Positions 62,112 through 64,000 of a stretch of 64,000 bases of DNA are shown here, piece by piece (position 1 is the first letter of the stretch; each line of letters opens with the position of its first letter). Below the pieces are notes generated by a model. The model was not told the DNA's origin and searched no databases. It saw only the letters and a program-made list of their open reading frames with translations. Origin of the DNA: Aeromonas encheleia (GTDB lineage: Bacteria; Pseudomonadota; Gammaproteobacteria; Enterobacterales; Aeromonadaceae); NCBI RefSeq assembly GCF_900637545.1, contig NZ_LR134376.1, positions 3,491,001 through 3,555,000 of the forward strand, in the 5' to 3' direction. The translations under genes were made by a program, and so were the position numbers.

Positions 62112-63101
62112 ATGGTCAAAGTGAGCATGACTGACACAGTGGCAAGAGATACCAGCGTTCGTAAACGCGGCCTGTTTACCGGAAGAGTCGAGAACCTGAT
62201 GATTCAGGACGGCATCCTCTTCCACAACAAGGACATCGTTCACAAGGTCGATTTCGCCACCCAGCGAGAGCTGCCGCCGCAGCTGATCATCGCCATCCCG
62301 CTCGAGAGCAGGGCGCTGATGACCTATGGCGCTACCCACAGGCTCAGAGGTTGCCGCTTTCACAAGTCCGATCCCATTGTGGCCACCGCCATCTTCTATG
62401 CCGAGCCTGACATGGTGCAGGGCGCCGCCAAGGCCCATGTGCGCAGCCGCAGCATCGTCTTGTCGCTCAGCCTGCCCTGGCTTGAGCGCCACCTGATCGG
62501 CAAGCACCGCGCGCTGTTCGAACGCATATTCAACCATCACTTGAGTCGCTTCGACTGGTCGCTGCCGCCACACCTTGGCCAGATAGCGGAAGCCTTGAAC
62601 CTCACCAGCAGTCAGAATGCCCCCGAGATGCTGATGAGAGAGGCATTCGCCCTCACCGTATGGGAGAGTCTGATGACCAACATCCAGCAGATCGCCTTTG
62701 CCTGTGGCCAGCGCCACAACGAACAACCGACCCGTCTGAAAATGTTGCTGATGGATGAAAGGGTGGACGAGATGGCACTTGCCGACATCGCCGATAGGTT
62801 GGGAATGAGTGTGTCTACCTTGCAGCGAGCGGCAAAGAAAGAGCTGGGCATGAGCCTGCAGCGTTATCTGCGCGAGCGAAAGTTGCAGGAGGCGAAGGTG
62901 AAGCTAGAAGCGCGAAGCCTGTCCCTGCAGGAAGCCGCGGAGCACGCTGGCTACAGCCATGTCTCGAACTTCATTACGGCGTTTCGAAAGCTGTTTGGCT
63001 TTTCACCAAAGCAACTCCTCAGGCAAGGCGAAGGCAAAATAGGAAATGGCTGCGCCCTGAACAGCCAAGCCATCGAGGACCAGAGAAGTTCCCTCGGCTA
63101 G
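62112..63101 (+). CDS. AraC-family transcriptional regulator, PchR-like
   Basis: 329 residues (or 324 from the ATG at 62127, whose upstream AAGTGAG is a better RBS). The C-terminal 100 residues carry both AraC helix-turn-helix motifs: LADIADRLGMSVSTLQRAAK and LQEAAEHAGYSHVSNFITAF, closing with GFSPKQLLRQ. The N-terminal domain is unlike the arabinose cupin and resembles PchR/siderophore regulators. Divergent from the TonB receptor over the same Fur box, so it is likely an iron-repressed activator that senses the cognate siderophore. Confidence 0.87.
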   Translation: MVKVSMTDTVARDTSVRKRGLFTGRVENLMIQDGILFHNKDIVHKVDFATQRELPPQLIIAIPLESRALMTYGATHRLRGCRFHKSDPIVATAIFYAEPDMVQGAAKAHVRSRSIVLSLSLPWLERHLIGKHRALFERIFNHHLSRFDWSLPPHLGQIAEALNLTSSQNAPEMLMREAFALTVWESLMTNIQQIAFACGQRHNEQPTRLKMLLMDERVDEMALADIADRLGMSVSTLQRAAKKELGMSLQRYLRERKLQEAKVKLEARSLSLQEAAEHAGYSHVSNFITAFRKLFGFSPKQLLRQGEGKIGNGCALNSQAIEDQRSSLG

Positions 63102-63151
63102 CCTGGACGCCCACATTCATGAGCGTACTCAGTGGCGCGCGGATATGAAAA

Positions 63152-63178
63152 AGCCCAAGCGATTGAATCGCTTGGGCT
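63152..63178 (-). terminator. Terminator of tRNA-Ser
   Basis: 13-bp stem AGCCCAAGCGATT / AATCGCTTGGGCT, single-base centre, followed leftward by TTTTTCAT. It lies 9 bases past the tRNA 3' end. Confidence 0.92.
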
Positions 63179-63187
63179 CTGAATGAA

Positions 63188-63275
63188 TGGCGGAGGAGGT
63201 GGGATTTGAACCCACGGATGGTCGCCCATCGCCGGTTTTCAAGACCGGTGCATTCAGCCGCTCTGCCACCCCTCC
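63188..63275 (-). tRNA. serT: tRNA-Ser (anticodon UGA)
   Basis: 88 nucleotides including an encoded CCA. Acceptor GGAGGGG pairs with CTCCTCC, with discriminator G. Anticodon stem-loop CCGGT-CTTGAAA-ACCGG with TGA at 63241-63239. The long variable arm (GCGATGGGCGACCATC) is that of a serine tRNA, and the T loop is GGGTTCAAATCCC. Reads UCN codons. Single gene with its own terminator. Confidence 0.97.
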
Positions 63276-63472
63276 GCAGCAGTGCGCCGAATATTACCCA
63301 TGCCGATCCGGCTTGTAAATCCCCGCCCCGTTCGTTTGCCGATTTATTGGGCTAAACTACGCAAAAAGCCCACAAACAGGGCATGAGCCGCGCTTTTTAG
63401 ACCGGATAACTTGACTTGAAAACAGACTCACCCACTATAGTGGCCACCACGATATTCCAGCAAGATGGACTT

Positions 63473-64000
63473 ATGAGAATCAAACATGCCCTGATCGCAG
63501 CCTTGACTGGCGCGACCCTGCTTGCGGCGCCGGTGCAGGCGAGCGAGCTGACCAAAACGGATGTCGAGCAGATCGTGCGCGACTACCTGGTCAAGAATCC
63601 TGAAATACTGGTCGAGATGTCCAATGCCCTGCGCGCCAAGCAGGAGAGCCAGCAGGCCGCCAGCGACAAATCCCTGATCGAGGCTCATGCCAAACAGCTC
63701 TATTCCAACCAGGATCCCGAGAGCGGCAACCCCAAGGGCAGCCTGACCGTGGTCGAGTTTTTCGACTACAACTGCGGCTACTGCAAGCGCGCTCACCCGC
63801 TCGTCAAGCAGCTGCTCGGTGAAGACAAGGAGATCCGCTACATCTACAAGCAGTTCCCCATCCTGAGCGAGACCTCCTACTATGCCGCCCGCGCCGCCCT
63901 GGCGGTGCAGCTGGGTCAGCCTGACAAATACCAGACCTTCCACGACAAGCTGTATGCCCATCAGGGTCCGCTGGCCGACGAAGCCCAGGTGAAAGCGATC
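63473..64000 (+). CDS. DsbA-family thiol:disulfide oxidoreductase (ScsC/Com1-like), 3' end outside the window
   Basis: The open frame from the ATG at 63473 continues through the right edge; 176 codons are visible. A signal peptide (MRIKHALIAALTGATLLAA, cut after VQA) is followed by an N-terminal helical segment ELTKTDVEQIVRDYLVKNPE, the dimerisation/trimerisation stem of ScsC-type proteins. The thioredoxin fold then follows, with VVEFFDYNCGYCKRAHPL holding the CGYC active site and IYKQFPILSETSYYAARAAL. Periplasmic disulphide oxidase or isomerase. Classical DsbA has CPHC, so this is a separate paralogue. Confidence 0.88.
   Translation, partial: MRIKHALIAALTGATLLAAPVQASELTKTDVEQIVRDYLVKNPEILVEMSNALRAKQESQQAASDKSLIEAHAKQLYSNQDPESGNPKGSLTVVEFFDYNCGYCKRAHPLVKQLLGEDKEIRYIYKQFPILSETSYYAARAALAVQLGQPDKYQTFHDKLYAHQGPLADEAQVKAI

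Overview
The window is a piece of a Gammaproteobacterial chromosome, almost certainly Aeromonas. The GC content is high, and the gene order matches the enteric/Vibrio/Aeromonas pattern: yqcA-truC-yqcC, syd-queF, ppnN-xni, rlmM-ygdD-gcvA/gcvB, dinB-nqrM-apbE-nqrFEDCBA-bolA, yajG-ppiA-ampG and yajQ-panE-yajL. It also carries a Na+-pumping NADH dehydrogenase, an orphan type VI secretion (T6SS) island and a LuxR-type AHL receptor. There are no rRNA genes, insertion sequences, prophage or CRISPR arrays. One tRNA (Ser-UGA) is present.

Layout. 1-3250: start of a ptsG-like gene at the left edge, then the maltoporin unit lamB-malM with a long regulatory region holding two identical LacI-type operators. 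3310-10107: tRNA/quinone-era housekeeping genes (yqcA, truC, yqcC, syd, queF) and a row of small DUF proteins. This stretch has three local duplications: between yqcC and truC, inside the DUF2310 gene, and downstream of the DUF2789 gene. 10227-14181: a TPR membrane protein with a degenerate GGDEF-like tail followed by an active-looking diguanylate cyclase. 14340-21488: ppnN, xni, an NAD-type isocitrate dehydrogenase, a small secreted protein, and rlmM/ygdD/hydrolase/gcvA. The sRNA gene gcvB is divergent from gcvA. 21771-25031: a chemotaxis receptor with a FliA-type promoter and an SOS-controlled dinB. 25441-32538: the complete nqr operon with its maturation genes apbE and nqrM. 32977-40748: bolA, rlmG, yajG, ppiA, ampG, a Tsx/OmpK channel with a strong CRP site, yajQ, panE and yajL.

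40773-48310 is accessory: an orphan T6SS cluster (hcp, PAAR, vgrG, DUF4123 chaperone, DUF2235/Tle1-type lipase, putative lipoprotein immunity) reading leftward from a sigma-54-type promoter. A LuxR-family receptor with no synthase gene in view lies just upstream. 48774-58556 is an aminoethylphosphonate (AEP) regulon. phnW, a PbfA-like lyase and phnX read leftward; phnR, phnS, phnT, a fused permease and an FAD oxidoreductase read rightward. Four copies of a 12-bp palindrome (TGGTATATACCA type) sit at the four promoters, so PhnR probably controls all of it.

58682-63101 is an iron-uptake module: periplasmic esterase, TonB-dependent siderophore receptor with a Fur box, and a divergent AraC-type activator. 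The right edge has tRNA-Ser and the start of a DsbA/ScsC-like thiol oxidoreductase that runs off the window.

All functional names come from reading the translated sequences and motifs by eye; no database search was run.
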